From: Actinoplanes sp. TBRC 11911 | GTDB lineage: Bacteria; Actinomycetota; Actinomycetes; Mycobacteriales; Micromonosporaceae | Reading direction: 5' to 3' | Length of the DNA: 64,000 bases | Assembly (NCBI RefSeq): GCF_012933445.1 | Contig: NZ_JABBNC010000012.1 | Coordinates: 1-64,000 of the forward strand | In this document: positions 8,053 to 15,872 of the stretch, piece after piece | Layout: every line of letters starts with the position of its first letter | How positions within the stretch are numbered: the first letter of the stretch is position 1 | The notes under the pieces: generated by a model | Seen by the model: only the letters and a program-made list of their open reading frames with translations | What the model was told of the DNA's origin: nothing | Databases searched by the model: none | Made by a program: the position numbers and the translations under genes

Positions 8053-9630
8053 TTACAGGCGCAGCCAGACGGCGGTGTCCGGGGGGATGCGGTCACCGTC
8101 GAGAGGGCCACTGGCGAGCAGGCAGGTCTGGTGGTCCGGCAGGGGTATCGGGGAGCCGGACATGTTGACGACGCAGGCGAAGTTCTCGCCGCGGGTGAAG
8201 GCGAGCACCTCCGGATGCAGTTCCAGCCACGCGAATTCCGGGCTGTTCTCGCGCCGGCGCAGCGCGATCGCCGAGCGGTACAACTCGAGCATCGAGCTCG
8301 GGTCACCGGTCTGCGCCTGGGCGGTGCGGTCCTTCCACTCGGCCGGCTGGGGAAGCCAGGGCGTGGCCGTCGAGAACCCGAACGGCTGCTCGTCGCCGCT
8401 CCACGGCAGCGGCACCCGGCACCCGTCCCGGCTGTGACCGCGACGGGCGTACATGGGGTCCTGGATCTGATCGGGTGGAATGTTCTCGTTCTCCCAGAGG
8501 CCGAGTTCCTCGCCCTGGTAGATGTAGGTCGCGCCGGGCAACGACAGGGACAGCAACGCGGCGGCACGGGCTCGGCGGGTGCCGAGTTCCAGGTCGACCG
8601 GGGTGTTGTCGAGGTTGTTGTCGAAGCTGAACGTGGTGTCCGCCCGGCCGTAGCGGGTCACGTGCCGGGTGACGTCGTGATTGGACAGAACCCACGTCGG
8701 CGGCGCCCCGACCGCAACGTGCGCGTGCAGCGTCCGGTCCACGCATTCGCGCATCAGCACCGGATCCCACGCGCAGCCCAGGAAATCGAAGTTGAACGCC
8801 GCGTGCAGCTCGTCCGGCCGCAGATAGTTCGCGAACCGCTCGACCTCCGGCATCCAGACTTCCCCGATAAGAGCCCGGTCTCCCCCGTACGCCTCGGCGA
8901 CGCGCCGCCAAGCCCGGTACACGTCGTGCACCCCGTCCAGGTCGTGGAACGGGTGCTTTTCCGCGCTCACCTCGGGCAGCGACGGGTCCTTCATGAGCAG
9001 CGCGGCCGAGTCGATCCGGATGCCGTCCACCCCGCGGTCGAACCAGAACCGCAGGATGCTCTCGAACTCGGCTCGTACCACCGGGTGATCCCAGTTCAGA
9101 TCGGGCTGCTCGGGAGTGAACAGGTGCAGGTACCAGTCGCCGTCCGGTGCCCGGGTCCAGGTGGTACCGCCGAACTCCCCTCGCCAGTCCGTCGGCATCT
9201 CGTCACCGTGCTCGCCGCGTCCGGGCCGGAACCAGAAGTAGTCCCGCTCCGGTGCCTCCGGATCGGCGATCGCGGCCTTGAACCACGGATGTTCGCTGGA
9301 GATGTGGTTCGGCACGATGTCGACGATCATGCGGATGCCGGCCGCGTGCGCCTCCTCGATCAGCGCCTCGGCCTCGGCGAGCGAGCCGAACACCGGGTCG
9401 ATGTCGCGGAAGTCGGCCACGTCGTAGCCGGCGTCCGCCATCGGCGACGGGTACCAGGGGCTCATCCAGATCGCGTCGACCCCGAGCTCGCGCAGGTGCC
9501 CCAGGCGGGCGCGGATACCGTCGATGTCCCCGACGCCGTCGCCGTCGGAATCGGCGAAACTTCGCGGGTACACCTGATAGATCACCGCGCTACGCCACCA
9601 CGGACCATTGTCTGTTGTGGACACAAGCAC
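8053..9630 (-). CDS. GH13 alpha-glucosidase
   Basis: 525 residues, no signal peptide, so it acts in the cytoplasm on sugars brought in by the adjacent ABC transporter. It has the alpha-amylase barrel: VDIVPNH (region I), DGIRIDSA with the nucleophile aspartate, ALIGEVW with the acid/base glutamate and VLSNHD with the third aspartate. The N-terminus WWRSAVIYQVYPRSF is typical of oligo-1,6-glucosidase, trehalose-6-phosphate hydrolase and alpha-glucosidase. Substrate is inferred from context: short alpha-linked gluco-oligosaccharides, perhaps nigero-oligosaccharides. I used GTG at 9630; GTG at 9624 is also possible. It has 111 bp upstream with a palindrome, so it may have its own promoter. Confidence 0.9.
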   Translation of the reverse strand: MLVSTTDNGPWWRSAVIYQVYPRSFADSDGDGVGDIDGIRARLGHLRELGVDAIWMSPWYPSPMADAGYDVADFRDIDPVFGSLAEAEALIEEAHAAGIRMIVDIVPNHISSEHPWFKAAIADPEAPERDYFWFRPGRGEHGDEMPTDWRGEFGGTTWTRAPDGDWYLHLFTPEQPDLNWDHPVVRAEFESILRFWFDRGVDGIRIDSAALLMKDPSLPEVSAEKHPFHDLDGVHDVYRAWRRVAEAYGGDRALIGEVWMPEVERFANYLRPDELHAAFNFDFLGCAWDPVLMRECVDRTLHAHVAVGAPPTWVLSNHDVTRHVTRYGRADTTFSFDNNLDNTPVDLELGTRRARAAALLSLSLPGATYIYQGEELGLWENENIPPDQIQDPMYARRGHSRDGCRVPLPWSGDEQPFGFSTATPWLPQPAEWKDRTAQAQTGDPSSMLELYRSAIALRRRENSPEFAWLELHPEVLAFTRGENFACVVNMSGSPIPLPDHQTCLLASGPLDGDRIPPDTAVWLRL

Positions 9631-9654
9631 CTGCTTTCTGCATGGTTACATGGA

Positions 9655-9672
9655 CGAACGAGCGTTCGTTCG
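9655..9672. promoter_or_regulatory. Candidate operator upstream of alpha-glucosidase
   Basis: Perfect inverted repeat CGAACGA-GCGT-TCGTTCG, 25 bp upstream of the alpha-glucosidase start. The size fits a LacI-family site, but it does not match the palindromes near the binding-protein gene, so assignment to the LacI regulator is only a guess. Confidence 0.4.
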
Positions 9673-9699
9673 CCGTGGGGATGTGTTCGGTTGGCCGGG

Positions 9700-9717
9700 C
9701 GCCGGCCTACGCCGGCG
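9700..9717. terminator. Weak hairpin after the permease genes
   Basis: 7-bp GC stem (CGCCGGC with GCCGGCG, 4-nt loop) about 25 bp downstream of the second permease stop, in a very GC-rich stretch with no T-run. Could slow or stop transcription of the permease operon. Confidence 0.35.
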
Positions 9718-9741
9718 GCGCCGCGTCGCGCCGCCCGGCGC

Positions 9742-10617
9742 TCAGCCCTTGAGGCTGCCCGTGGTGAGGCCTGACATGATGTTGCGCTGGAAGATCAGGA
9801 AGATGACCACCGTGGGGATGGCGGCGATCACCGACGCGGCGACCACGATGTTCTGCGGGGTGCCGCCGGCGAAGGCGTAGATGCCGACGCTGAGCGTGCG
9901 CGTCTCCGGTGACGGCATCACCAGCTTCGGCCAGAGGAAGTCCTTCCAGACGTAGGTCACCGCGAAGATCGAGACGACGCCGAGGATCGGCCGGGACATC
10001 GGCAGGATGATCGACCACAGGATGCGCAGCGGCGACGCCCCGTCCACCATGGCCGCCGAGATCAGATCCTCCGGGATCGAGTCGAAGAACCGCTTCAGCA
10101 GGAAGATGTTGAACGCGTTGGCGACCAGCGGCAGCCAGATCGCCCACGGCGAGTCCAGCAGGCTGACGTGCACGAACGGCAGGTCGATCGCGGTCACGTA
10201 CTGCGGGACGATCAGCACCATCGCCGGGATCATCAGCGTCGCGAGCATCAGGCCCAGGATCAGGTTGCCGAACATCGGGCGGAGCTTCGAGAGCGCGTAC
10301 GCCGCGGCGGTGTCGAACACGAGCTGGAAGAAGACGGCGCCGGCCGCGTAGTAGAAGGTGTTGAACATCAGCTTCGCGAGGGCCAGATTGTTCCAGGCGT
10401 CGACGTAGTTCTGCGTCTGCGGGTCCTTCGGCCACAGCGTCGGCGGGGTCTGCGCGATCTCCAGGCCCGACTTGAACGCGCCGGTGACCATCCAGTACAG
10501 CGGCCCGAGGAAGACCAGGGTGAACCCGAGCACGACGACGGTCAGCACGGCCCAATAGATCACCCTGCCGCGCCCGCGCCGGAGCTGGGCATGCGAGATG
10601 AGGGTCCGGGTTTCCAT
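9742..10617 (-). CDS. Carbohydrate ABC transporter permease (MalG type)
   Basis: 291 residues with six predicted membrane helices, the MalG-type half of a sugar importer. The cytoplasmic EAA loop that touches the ATPase is visible near residue 190 (SAAMVDGASPLRILWSIILP). ATG at 10617 follows the stop of the other permease by 3 nt, so the two are translated together. No ATPase gene is present in the locus; in actinomycetes such importers usually share one MsiK-type ATPase coded elsewhere. Confidence 0.93.
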   Translation of the reverse strand: METRTLISHAQLRRGRGRVIYWAVLTVVVLGFTLVFLGPLYWMVTGAFKSGLEIAQTPPTLWPKDPQTQNYVDAWNNLALAKLMFNTFYYAAGAVFFQLVFDTAAAYALSKLRPMFGNLILGLMLATLMIPAMVLIVPQYVTAIDLPFVHVSLLDSPWAIWLPLVANAFNIFLLKRFFDSIPEDLISAAMVDGASPLRILWSIILPMSRPILGVVSIFAVTYVWKDFLWPKLVMPSPETRTLSVGIYAFAGGTPQNIVVAASVIAAIPTVVIFLIFQRNIMSGLTTGSLKG

Positions 10618-10620
10618 CGG

Positions 10621-11568
10621 CTAGTCCTTCTTGGTGGTCAGCCGCACGTAGACGGCGGAGAACGCGGCCAGCACGATAAGCATGATCACGCCGAGCGCGG
10701 CGGCCCCGTTGAGGTCGTTCTGGAAGAAGCCGTGCTGGTAGATCAGGTAGGCGACGGAGGTTGCCGAGTCCTGCGTGCCGGCGCCGTTGGCGAGGATCAG
10801 CGGCTCGATGAACAGCTGCATGGTGGCGACGATCTGCAGCATCGCGAGCAGGGCCAGGATCAGCCGGGTCTGCGGGATCGTCACGTTCGTGATCCGCCGC
10901 CAGATTCCGGCGCCGTCGAGCTCGGCCGCCTCGTACAGCTCGCCGGGAATGTTCTGTAATGCCGCGAGATAGATGAGCACCGCGCCGCCCATGTTCATCC
11001 AGGTCGAGGCGATCACCATGGCCGGGATCGTCATGCCCGGCGACTGCATCCACTCCGAGGTGGGCAGGTGCAGGAACTTGAGGACGGCGTTGAACAGGCC
11101 GGCCTCGCTCGGGTCGTACGCGTAGTACTTGAACAGGAACAGCGCCGAGGCCGGCGGCAGCATCACCGGCAGGTACACCAGGACCCGCAGGTAGCCCTTC
11201 GCGTGGCGGAACTCGTTGAGCAGGATCGCCACGAAGAACGGCACCGCGTAGCCGACGATCAGCGCGAGGACCGTGAAGTAGAAGGTGTTCTTCCACGCGG
11301 TCCAGAAGCTGGGGTCGTGCACGATGCGGATGTAGTTGTCCCAGCCCACCCAGGTGGTCACGCCGCGACGGGTGCGCTGGAAGCTCATCACGATGCCGCG
11401 GATCATCGGGAACCAGGAGAAGAGGGCGAAACAGAAGACCGCCCCGGCGAGGAACGCGTAGCCGGTGAGGTTGTCCTGCAGTCGTCGGCTCCGCTTGCCG
11501 CGCGTCTTTTCCGGCGCGGCGTTTGTTCCCTTGATTTTGTTGAGCGAGTCGGGCGCGATGATCGCCAA
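10621..11568 (-). CDS. Sugar ABC transporter permease (MalF type)
   Basis: 315 residues with six membrane helices after a basic N-terminus; the EAA loop reads EAAELDGAGIWRRITNVTIP near residue 215. The start is TTG at 11568 with GGGAG 6 nt upstream; no ATG or GTG gives a sensible N-terminus. It pairs with the permease at 9742-10617 to form the membrane channel. It lies 53 bp after the binding-protein gene, with a strong hairpin (11588-11615) in between that probably lets less of the transcript reach the permeases. Confidence 0.92.
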   Translation of the reverse strand: MAIIAPDSLNKIKGTNAAPEKTRGKRSRRLQDNLTGYAFLAGAVFCFALFSWFPMIRGIVMSFQRTRRGVTTWVGWDNYIRIVHDPSFWTAWKNTFYFTVLALIVGYAVPFFVAILLNEFRHAKGYLRVLVYLPVMLPPASALFLFKYYAYDPSEAGLFNAVLKFLHLPTSEWMQSPGMTIPAMVIASTWMNMGGAVLIYLAALQNIPGELYEAAELDGAGIWRRITNVTIPQTRLILALLAMLQIVATMQLFIEPLILANGAGTQDSATSVAYLIYQHGFFQNDLNGAAALGVIMLIVLAAFSAVYVRLTTKKD

Positions 11569-11587
11569 GGAGGGCTCCCTTTGCTTC

Positions 11588-11615
11588 GGTGCGGGAGCCT
11601 CGCGGCTCCCGCACC
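11588..11615 (-). terminator. Intercistronic attenuating hairpin
   Basis: Perfect 12-bp stem (GGTGCGGGAGCC with GGCTCCCGCACC, 4-nt loop) between the binding-protein and permease genes. Such hairpins commonly give more binding protein than permease, by partial termination or by protecting the upstream mRNA end. There is no long T-run. Confidence 0.75.
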
Positions 11616-11621
11616 CGTTAC

Positions 11622-13001
11622 TCAGCTACCGGCGGCCAGCAACTGGTTGACCTTGGTGTCCGCGGTCTTCAGCAGCTCGTCGATGTTCGCGTCCGGCTTG
11701 GTCAGCACGCCGGACATCGCGCCGTCGAGCACCGCGTAGATGGCCTGCGCGTTCTTCGGCTCACCCCGGATCGGGATCGGGTTGTTCTCGAAGAGCGCGT
11801 AGTTCGAGGTGTCCACGTTCGCGTTGGCCTTGCGCAGGTCGAGCTCCTGCTTCTGCGCGGCGCTGCCGTTGGCGAACAGCAGCGGCTGCGGCAGGCCGAC
11901 CGGGTAGTTCTGCGGCTTGGCCCGCACGTAGTCGAACTGGCCCTTGCCCGGGGTCAGCTTCTCGTACGCGATCCACTTCAGACCTGCCTTGACCTGGTCC
12001 TCGGTGAGACCCTTCTTGAAGAAGTAGCCCTCGCCGCCGCCGAGCGTGCCCTTCGCCGCGCCGTCCTGGCCGGGCAGCGGGCCCATCGCCCAGTCCTCGT
12101 ACTTGCCCTGGAACTGGCTGACGATCGCCTGCGTGGTGTCCGGCGCGCCGATGAACATGCCGACCTTGCCGGCCGCCGCGTTGGTCAGCAGGTCACCCCA
12201 CTGCAGCAGCTGACGGGTGCCCATGCTGTTGTCGCCGTACCGCATGTCCTTGAGGTTCTGCAGGACCTGCTTGCCCATCGGGTTGTTGAAGTCGGCCTTC
12301 TTGCCGTCCTCGCTCAGCACCCCGCCGCCCAGCGAATACATCTCGGCGGTGAAGTGCCAGCCGCCGGTGTTGCCGGCGCTGTAGTCCGCGTAGCCCGCGA
12401 CGCCCGGGGCCGCCGTGGCGATCTTCTTGGCCGCGTCCCGCACCTCGGGCCAGGTCTTCGGCGGGTTGTTGACGTCGAGCCCGGCCTTCTGGAACAGGGT
12501 CTTGTTGTAGACAAGACCCATCGAGTAGTTCTTCACCGGTACGGCGTAGACCTTGCCGGCGTCGGTGAACACCTCTTTGAGCGCCGGGTCGACGCTGTCC
12601 CACGTCGGGATGGTGTCCTTGTTCAGGTACTGCGTGATGTCCATCGCCTGGCCCGAGTCCAGCACCTGCTGGAGGTCGGTCATGTAACCGTAGAAGACGT
12701 CGGTCATCGTGCCGCCGGCGAGCCGCGCCGTGAAGTCCGGCGGGTTGTTGCACTGCTCGCCGACGCTGACGCTCTTGATGGTGATGTCGGGGTTGTCCTT
12801 CTCGAACGCGGCGACGTCCGCGTTCCAGTTCTGCAGCAGCTCCTTCTGCGCGCCGACCGGCTGACAGTCGACGGTGATCGTGGTCTTGCCGGCGGCGTCC
12901 TTCCCCGAGTCGTCGCCCTTCGTCGAGCATGCCGCGAGGCTGAGCCCCAGGCCGGTCACGAGCGCTAAGGCCGCAACCTTCCGGTACTGCGGTACGGACA
13001 T
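11622..13001 (-). CDS. Sugar-binding lipoprotein of ABC importer
   Basis: 459 residues. The N-terminus MSVPQYRKVAALALVTG ends in the lipobox LAAC, so it is a lipoprotein on the outer face of the membrane. The rest is a family-1 solute-binding fold of normal size (TTITVDC..., repeated Trp/Tyr typical of sugar sites). It captures the oligosaccharide and hands it to the two permeases. I chose ATG at 13001, with AAGGGA 8 nt upstream, over an upstream ATG at 13061 that would bury the lipobox. A good promoter lies about 95-125 bp upstream. Confidence 0.92.
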   Translation of the reverse strand: MSVPQYRKVAALALVTGLGLSLAACSTKGDDSGKDAAGKTTITVDCQPVGAQKELLQNWNADVAAFEKDNPDITIKSVSVGEQCNNPPDFTARLAGGTMTDVFYGYMTDLQQVLDSGQAMDITQYLNKDTIPTWDSVDPALKEVFTDAGKVYAVPVKNYSMGLVYNKTLFQKAGLDVNNPPKTWPEVRDAAKKIATAAPGVAGYADYSAGNTGGWHFTAEMYSLGGGVLSEDGKKADFNNPMGKQVLQNLKDMRYGDNSMGTRQLLQWGDLLTNAAAGKVGMFIGAPDTTQAIVSQFQGKYEDWAMGPLPGQDGAAKGTLGGGEGYFFKKGLTEDQVKAGLKWIAYEKLTPGKGQFDYVRAKPQNYPVGLPQPLLFANGSAAQKQELDLRKANANVDTSNYALFENNPIPIRGEPKNAQAIYAVLDGAMSGVLTKPDANIDELLKTADTKVNQLLAAGS

Positions 13002-13087
13002 CTGTCCATCCCTTCGGGAACGGGTGTATCCATGGCTCTCGCTGATCTTCGGTGTGGTCACTCTGCTTTGTGGACCCGCGCGGAGTG

Positions 13088-13099
13088 AGTGACGTCACT
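13088..13099. promoter_or_regulatory. Candidate LacI operator at the uptake promoter
   Basis: Perfect 12-bp palindrome AGTGACGTCACT overlapping the -10 element and the expected start of transcription, with the central CG typical of LacI-family sites. A second, shorter palindrome TCACG-T-CGTGA lies at 13134-13144 just upstream of the -35. Likely bound by the LacI regulator coded next door. Confidence 0.55.
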
Positions 13100-13125
13100 G
13101 TAACGATGGGGACCCGTCACAGCAA
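13097..13125 (-). promoter_or_regulatory. Promoter of the sugar-uptake operon
   Basis: On the minus strand TTGCTG (13120-13125) and TACAGT (13097-13102) are separated by exactly 17 nt, close to the main sigma factor consensus. The start point would fall about 90 nt upstream of the binding-protein ATG. Confidence 0.7.
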
Positions 13126-13184
13126 GAGTTGAATCACGTCGTGAAAAGACGCGACTGAACGTTGCTCGTTTTTGGGCACACAAA

Positions 13185-13211
13185 AAGGGCGGACCGTTGT
13201 GGTCCGCCCTT
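13185..13211 (-). terminator. Terminator of the LacI gene
   Basis: Perfect 11-bp stem (AAGGGCGGACC with GGTCCGCCCTT, loop GTTGT), followed on the minus strand by a short T-run; 10 bp beyond the regulator stop codon. Confidence 0.85.
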
Positions 13212-13221
13212 CCGGGTGTGT

Positions 13222-14220
13222 CTAGCGCTTCGCGGGGGCGGTCGAGCCGCGCACCACCAGCTCCGGCTCGAAGAGCAGCTCGTCCGGGTCGACGCCGCTG
13301 CCCTCGATCTGGTTGACCAGCAGATCCACGGCCGCCTGGCCCATCATCTCGATCGGCTGGCGGACCGTGGTCAGCGGCGGATCGGTGCACGTCATCAGCA
13401 CCGAGTCGTCGTAGCCCACGATGGACACGTCGTCCGGCACGTCCAGGCCGAGCCGCCGGGCCGCCCGGATCGAACCGAGCGCCAGCACGTCGCTCGCGCA
13501 GATCATGCCGGTGACGCCGCGCTCGATCAGCTTGCCGGCCGCGAGCCGCGCGCTCTCCATCGAGAAGTTGGTCCGCTCCACGAACCATTTGTCACCCTCG
13601 GGCCCGGCGATACGGGCCAGGGCGCTCAGCTTGCGCCGCGACGGCATGTGGTCCTCCGGACCCATCACCATGCCGATCTTCTCGTGCCCCAGCGAAACCA
13701 GGTGCCCGTACGCCTGCTCCACCGCCACGGCGTCGTCGGTGCTGATGTGCGGGAAGCCCAGGTCGTCCACGCCCGCGTTGACCATCACGACGGGCATGCC
13801 ACGGTCGGTCAGCGCCCGATAATGCGAGTGCTCGGCCTCGGCCAGCGCGTACGAGCCGCCGGCGAAGACCACACCGGACACCTGGTGGTCGAGCAGCATC
13901 TCGATGTAGTCGCGCTCCGGCACGCCGCCGATCGTGCGCGCGCACAGGGCCGGCGTGAACCCGCGCTGCGCCAGCGACGCGGTGACCACCTCGGCCAGCG
14001 CCGGGAAGATCGGGTTCTGCAGCTCGGGCAGCACCAGCCCGACGAGCCGCCCGCGCTCCCCGCGCAGTTTCGTCGGCCGCTCGTAGCCCAGCACATCGAG
14101 CGCGGTCAGCACCGACGCGCGAGTGGACTCGGAGACGCCCGCGCGCCCGTTGAGCACCCGGCTGACCGTCGCCTCGCTGACGCCCGCTTTCTTGGCCACT
14201 TCGGCCAGACGCTTAGTCAC
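13222..14220 (-). CDS. LacI-family regulator of the alpha-glucan locus
   Basis: 332 residues: DNA-binding helix-turn-helix at the N-terminus (RLAEVAKKAGVSEATVSRVL, with the hinge-helix region following to residue 60) and a periplasmic-binding-protein-like sensor domain. The start is GTG at 14220; TAGGAT lies 6 nt upstream, so the transcript is probably leaderless. It lies immediately upstream of, and in the same direction as, the sugar-uptake genes but has its own terminator. Expected to repress uptake and hydrolase genes until an alpha-glucoside binds. An imperfect inverted repeat around 14243-14268 (TTGCAAAATC ... GATTTGCG) may be its own control site. Confidence 0.92.
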   Translation of the reverse strand: MTKRLAEVAKKAGVSEATVSRVLNGRAGVSESTRASVLTALDVLGYERPTKLRGERGRLVGLVLPELQNPIFPALAEVVTASLAQRGFTPALCARTIGGVPERDYIEMLLDHQVSGVVFAGGSYALAEAEHSHYRALTDRGMPVVMVNAGVDDLGFPHISTDDAVAVEQAYGHLVSLGHEKIGMVMGPEDHMPSRRKLSALARIAGPEGDKWFVERTNFSMESARLAAGKLIERGVTGMICASDVLALGSIRAARRLGLDVPDDVSIVGYDDSVLMTCTDPPLTTVRQPIEMMGQAAVDLLVNQIEGSGVDPDELLFEPELVVRGSTAPAKR

Positions 14221-14357
14221 GCGCAGATCCTACGACAGACCGTTGCAAAATCTGAACAGCGATTTGCGAGGACCACGACCGTCTTTGCAGATACCGCCGG
14301 TTGGCGCTTCCAAAATCCGGTAGGCGGCGCGTCGGCGACCAGGCATGCTCCCTGGAC

Positions 14358-15500
14358 ATGACACTCCCTGGCTCGGCCGCGTCGGAGGGCTGGCGCACCC
14401 TGCCGCCGGACGAGGTGCTGCGTGCCCTGCTCACCGCCCCCGACCTGCCGGCCGCCTTGGAGCGGCTGGGCGCGGCCCCGCGCGCGTTGTCCCGCTTGGA
14501 CGAGTGGATGCGCGGCTACCACCGCCGCCCGCCGACCGTGACCGGCCTGGCCGCCACCGTCGTGGACTCGATGCACCGCGACGGGCGGGTACGCGAGAGC
14601 GCCGTGGCCGCCATGATCGCCCACGGGTCGCGGGCCACGGTTCCGTTCGTCGTGCTGCGCTCCGGCGACTGGGTGCCGCAGATCCGGATCCGCGCCCGCC
14701 GCGGCCTGGCCACGTTGCTGGCGTCCGACCCGGCCGGCTATCTCCCGGCCGCGCTGCCGATCGCGGCGTACCTCGAGCGGCGCTACCACGGCGGCTGGGC
14801 GATGGACCACATCCGGGCGGTGGCCCGCGCGTCGTTCGAGGTGGTGGCGCCCGAGTTGCTGCGCGCCCGCGGCGGGGTGGCGCGCCGCCTGGCGTACGAG
14901 TCGGGCACCTGGACGTATGAGGACCAGGTCCGGTTCGCCCTGCGCGAGAAGGACATGCTGGTCCGGATGCGGGCCGCCGATGCGGCGTGCGCGGAGGCGG
15001 AAAGCCGTGCCGACACGGACACGCTGCGGGTGCTGGCCGGATCGCGGTACACGACGGTGCACGTGTCGGCGGCGATCGCGCTGGTCCGGCTGGGGACGGA
15101 TGTGCCGGCCGCGCTGGACGACCGGTCGCCGTTGGTACGGGCGTACGCGCGCACCAGATTTTCCGATCCGGTGGCGCACTATCGCGCGGTGGTGGCGTCG
15201 GCGCCTACGCCGGGAGGGGTGGCCGGCCTGGGCGAGACCGGCCGCTACGCCGACGAGCCGTTGCTGACGCCCCTGCTGACCCATCCCGACCCGGCCATCC
15301 GCGCGGCGGCGCTGACCGCGTTGGCGGCCCTGGACGTCGTGCCGGAGGCCGCGTTCACGCTGCTGCTCGATCCCGCCGCTGGGGTCGCCAGAACCGCGGC
15401 GACGGTCCTACGGCCGTACCGGAAACGCCTCCCGCACGCCATCGAGGCCGAGATCGCGGACAGCCCGCACCGGCAGGTGCGCCGCCTGGCCGCTACTTGA
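14358..15500 (+). CDS. HEAT-repeat-like protein
   Basis: 380 residues, soluble, no signal peptide. Alanine- and leucine-rich helix pairs recur along the whole chain (for example AAIALVRLGTDVPAAL and AAALTALAALDVVPEA), the pattern of HEAT/armadillo repeats that form protein-binding solenoids. No enzyme motif is seen. Function unknown. I chose ATG at 14358; a longer frame from TTG at 14301 has no ribosome-binding site. It is divergent from the LacI gene, and its 3' end overlaps the next gene's 3' end by 8 bp. Confidence 0.75.
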   Translation: MTLPGSAASEGWRTLPPDEVLRALLTAPDLPAALERLGAAPRALSRLDEWMRGYHRRPPTVTGLAATVVDSMHRDGRVRESAVAAMIAHGSRATVPFVVLRSGDWVPQIRIRARRGLATLLASDPAGYLPAALPIAAYLERRYHGGWAMDHIRAVARASFEVVAPELLRARGGVARRLAYESGTWTYEDQVRFALREKDMLVRMRAADAACAEAESRADTDTLRVLAGSRYTTVHVSAAIALVRLGTDVPAALDDRSPLVRAYARTRFSDPVAHYRAVVASAPTPGGVAGLGETGRYADEPLLTPLLTHPDPAIRAAALTALAALDVVPEAAFTLLLDPAAGVARTAATVLRPYRKRLPHAIEAEIADSPHRQVRRLAAT

Positions 15501-15795
15501 CGGCGAGGATGTCGATGGTCTCGATCGTCGGGTCCTCGGCGAGCAGGTCGGGGCCTACCTCGCCGAGGGCCGCGGGGATCCGGCCGCCCAGGTGTGCGAC
15601 CCGCGCGTCCTCGGCGACGAAAGTGTCGAAAATGCCGTACCGGTCGTCGTCGATCTTGAAGGCGTACCAGGTGACGGTGCCTTCCTCGGCCACCGCCAGG
15701 TCGCGGCCGGCCTGCAGGAAGGCTGCCAGTTCGGCGCCCTTGCCGGGCTTTGCGCGCAGTTGAGCGAGCACTCCGTAGCGCACGTCCATGTCCAT
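15493..15795 (-). CDS. Antibiotic-biosynthesis-monooxygenase-domain protein
   Basis: A 100-residue ABM-fold protein (ferredoxin-like dimeric barrel): VRYGVLAQLRAKPGKGAELA at the start, then the family signature around TVTWYAFKIDDDRYGIFDTF. Relatives include quinol monooxygenases such as YgiN and heme-degrading enzymes; many are uncharacterised. Start choice is between ATG 15795 and ATG 15789, both behind GGAAAGG. It is probably a single-gene transcript; the exporter at 15873-17417 lies upstream in the same direction. Confidence 0.85.
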   Translation of the reverse strand: MDMDVRYGVLAQLRAKPGKGAELAAFLQAGRDLAVAEEGTVTWYAFKIDDDRYGIFDTFVAEDARVAHLGGRIPAALGEVGPDLLAEDPTIETIDILAVK

Positions 15796-15872
15796 CACCT
15801 TTCCGTGGGCTCACCATGAGCGGCACCGTTCTTACCCGTGCGCGCGGTCGCGAATCCTGCGCCGTTGTGTGA

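Noticed and set aside
9655..14268. One shared LacI operator for all alpha-glucan genes
   Set aside because: The palindromes before the binding protein, the alpha-glucosidase, the glucanase and lacI itself do not share a consensus by eye.
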